Shown: in pieces, positions 62,134 through 64,000 of the stretch
How the letters are laid out: every line of letters begins with the position of its first letter
How positions within the stretch are numbered: the first letter of the stretch is position 1
Assembly: GCA_940337035.1 (NCBI GenBank)
Contig: CALNHX010003629.1
Coordinates: forward strand, 81,343 to 145,342
Length of the DNA stretch: 64,000 nucleotides
Direction of reading: 5' to 3'
DNA from: Agriotes lineatus
Lineage: Eukaryota > Arthropoda > Insecta > Coleoptera > Elateridae
Program-made: the position numbers and the translations under genes
Notes under the pieces: generated by a model
The model's database searches: none
Told to the model about the DNA's origin: nothing
What the model saw: the letters and a program-made list of their open reading frames with translations, nothing else

Positions 62134-64000
62134 GTACGTATAACGTACAATAAGGTAGTCGCATATTTTGATTTTTAGATAAAGGTTAATGCAAATTAAG
62201 TGCCAATGAATAAAAATAATCTAATTGTCTTGTGACACACTTTCTTGATCACAGTACAAATACAATATACAGTACAGTATGAAATAAAAACAATTTCGTG
62301 ATAAGCACCTTTAGTCATGACTAGATTGGTATTGCATTAGGTAGGTATATCAAAAATATTTTTCAATCTGTAAAAAATTCATGTCGTATTGCAAATGTTT
62401 AATTACTTTGTTTGTTGTGATCTTATAAAAAGACTTGTCTGTAATAAGTGTGTAATTACTTTCTATGGCTTTCATTCTGTTTTTTTCGGGCCAACGCGAA
62501 GCGTGCATCCGAATTCAAGCCATTCGAGTTCAAATAACATTTTAAATACTGTTACTGTTAAAGATAAATATTTCAAATTGTTTATCTAAACTGTCAATAC
62601 GCATTATAAGCAGCAAACCGGTGGTAAATGACATCCTAGCATTAACTCGAAACGTAAGATGGTGTATGAAAATCCCCTAGTTTCAAACAATTATGTGAAG
62701 ATATCGGGGTTTTTCTAAGTACTATTCATTTATTTGTTTGTCATTAAGAAATCACGTGCTTTGATTATATAAAATAGCTGTATAAAGAAACCCTTATGTT
62801 TGGTATATACAATATGATAAGCGGAAATACCCCATTGGGTTGCAATTGGGAAATCCTAATGTGTCTTAGGAAAGCACGCTCCTTTTTTAATGCGTATTAA
62901 AAATACTGTTTTCAAAACTTATTTTTTTAAGTTAAAAAATTCTAGATGTTGACAGTATTCCCATAAATACGAATACAGTAGTCGGTGGTCCGTTCGACGA
63001 AAAGTGAATATTGCAGCTAATACAATTCTGAAATTGAAAGTTCTTGGTTATATTTGTTTACAATGTCGTTCTTATAGCTATGTCAAACTAACAATCGGTT
63101 GGCGTTTTTAAATCAGAAATATACATTTGTCGTTAACTGTTGCCGAAGGATATAAAGCAATAAATCGTTTTTTGTAGTTATTGTCTTAAATCAACTTAAG
63201 ATTACTTGAACAACTTTCAAGTGGAGGTGTTCTATTCTTCTCGCTATTGTTCTTTTTATTTTACCTTTTAAAAACAAAACCATCAGTGATACTTTCCTGG
63301 ATCTGGTAATGTTTGTTGGCTATTTGTAATTATTATGTTGACTTAATAACAGCAACTTTTATTTCTGGCACGTTGAGTTGTCCATTTAATAACCTTAATA
63401 AGTGTAATGATAAAATGCAAATGATGACTAACAGCGTAGGTCAGGATCTAGAAACTGTCTGACGATTACCTCAGTGAAAGTGTTATGCTGTAATGGGGAC
63501 TCCCACAAGCAGAGTTCAACGACAGACAGAGGAAATTGGTTTAGTGACGCAAATTAGCATAGCAACAAATTAGCATAGAGCTGAAATAGCGCTATAATAT
63601 TGGCAAGTTCTGAACAAGTAAACATCTAAAATTGTGTAATGCCACCACCATAGGAAGAAATTACATCAAGATTTGAAAAGCGGGATGAAATTTGTGAATG
63701 TATTTACAATATTTGGGAATGTAATTTATTGTGAACGCTTAAGGTTTTCCTGCTCGCCATCTACGAGGGCCAAGCCGAAGTTATTGAGAATCTAAAAATC
63801 TAGGTAGGTAATTTTGGAAAACAGATTCTACCTGTAGCGTAAAAGGTTCAAGGTAATTTCAATGCCCCCAATTGGGGGCGGCTGATATAGGGACCTTGCG
63901 CCCGTCTTCAGCCAAAAACGTAAATTATAGGATGGGCGAGAGAAAGGAGGGGTGGGGAATGGAAGAAAGGACAGGAAAGATGGAGAATTACTGCCCCGGC
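62134..64000. other. non-coding or intron, nothing recognised
   Basis: If the exon at 62,031 is real this is its first intron. The last 170 nt turn GC-rich (CCCCCAATTGGGGGCGGC palindrome at 63,865) without an exon I can support. Confidence 0.4.

Overview
The window is nuclear DNA from an insect, possibly a beetle (order not certain). It is AT-rich, has small introns (51-74 nt) alongside at least one 10-kb intron, and is dominated by non-LTR retrotransposons, palindromic DNA elements and degenerate CCTAA-type repeats. There is no prokaryotic gene organisation. Host coding sequence is a small fraction of the total.

Layout. 1-11,279 (+): five consecutive exons of an alpha-catulin/alpha-catenin family gene. 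Its fourth intron in view (520-10,843) is filled by a roughly 230-bp degenerate tandem repeat. A 5'-truncated LINE (6,661-8,770) and smaller insertions interrupt that repeat. 11,280-16,860: AT-rich non-coding DNA with small inverted-repeat elements. 16,860-25,350: a LINE relic, a 5'-truncated LINE with a poly(A) tail, a possible LTR end with a primer-binding-like site, and an apparently full-length LINE on the minus strand (ORF1 + ORF2, flanked by a 10-bp duplication). 25,660-28,030: tandem repeats (2 x 353 bp, 3 x 116 bp) and a 1-kb composite inverted repeat. 29,423-30,626 (-): two compact housekeeping genes, DPH3 and the RNA polymerase III subunit RPC7. They are separated by only 4 nt and together carry three 1-nt frame lesions. 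31,150-40,160: a dense field of palindromes, several built concentrically. 40,230-42,080: a gag relic and an RNase H relic. 45,249-45,936 (-): a complete small secreted Kunitz-domain gene. 47,000-53,110: MITE-like elements, a LINE relic and hairpins. 54,115 to about 59,990 (-): a second two-ORF LINE, interrupted in its endonuclease by a 1.1-kb palindromic element. 60,229-60,574: an array of small perfect palindromes. 62,031-62,133: a possible first coding exon of an unidentified gene.

The most unusual signal is architectural. One short palindromic core occurs at four places (27.7, 31.3, 39.1 and 48.6 kb), each time in the middle of a longer palindrome whose outer arms differ. A tRNA-like SINE head also sits in the middle of a palindrome nested inside another (36.7-37.4 kb). 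This suggests either elements that insert into palindrome centres or a process that builds concentric inverted repeats. A second theme is that the 230-bp array reads, on the minus strand, like the C-terminal tail of a LINE polyprotein, so it may be a satellite born from a retrotransposon 3' end.
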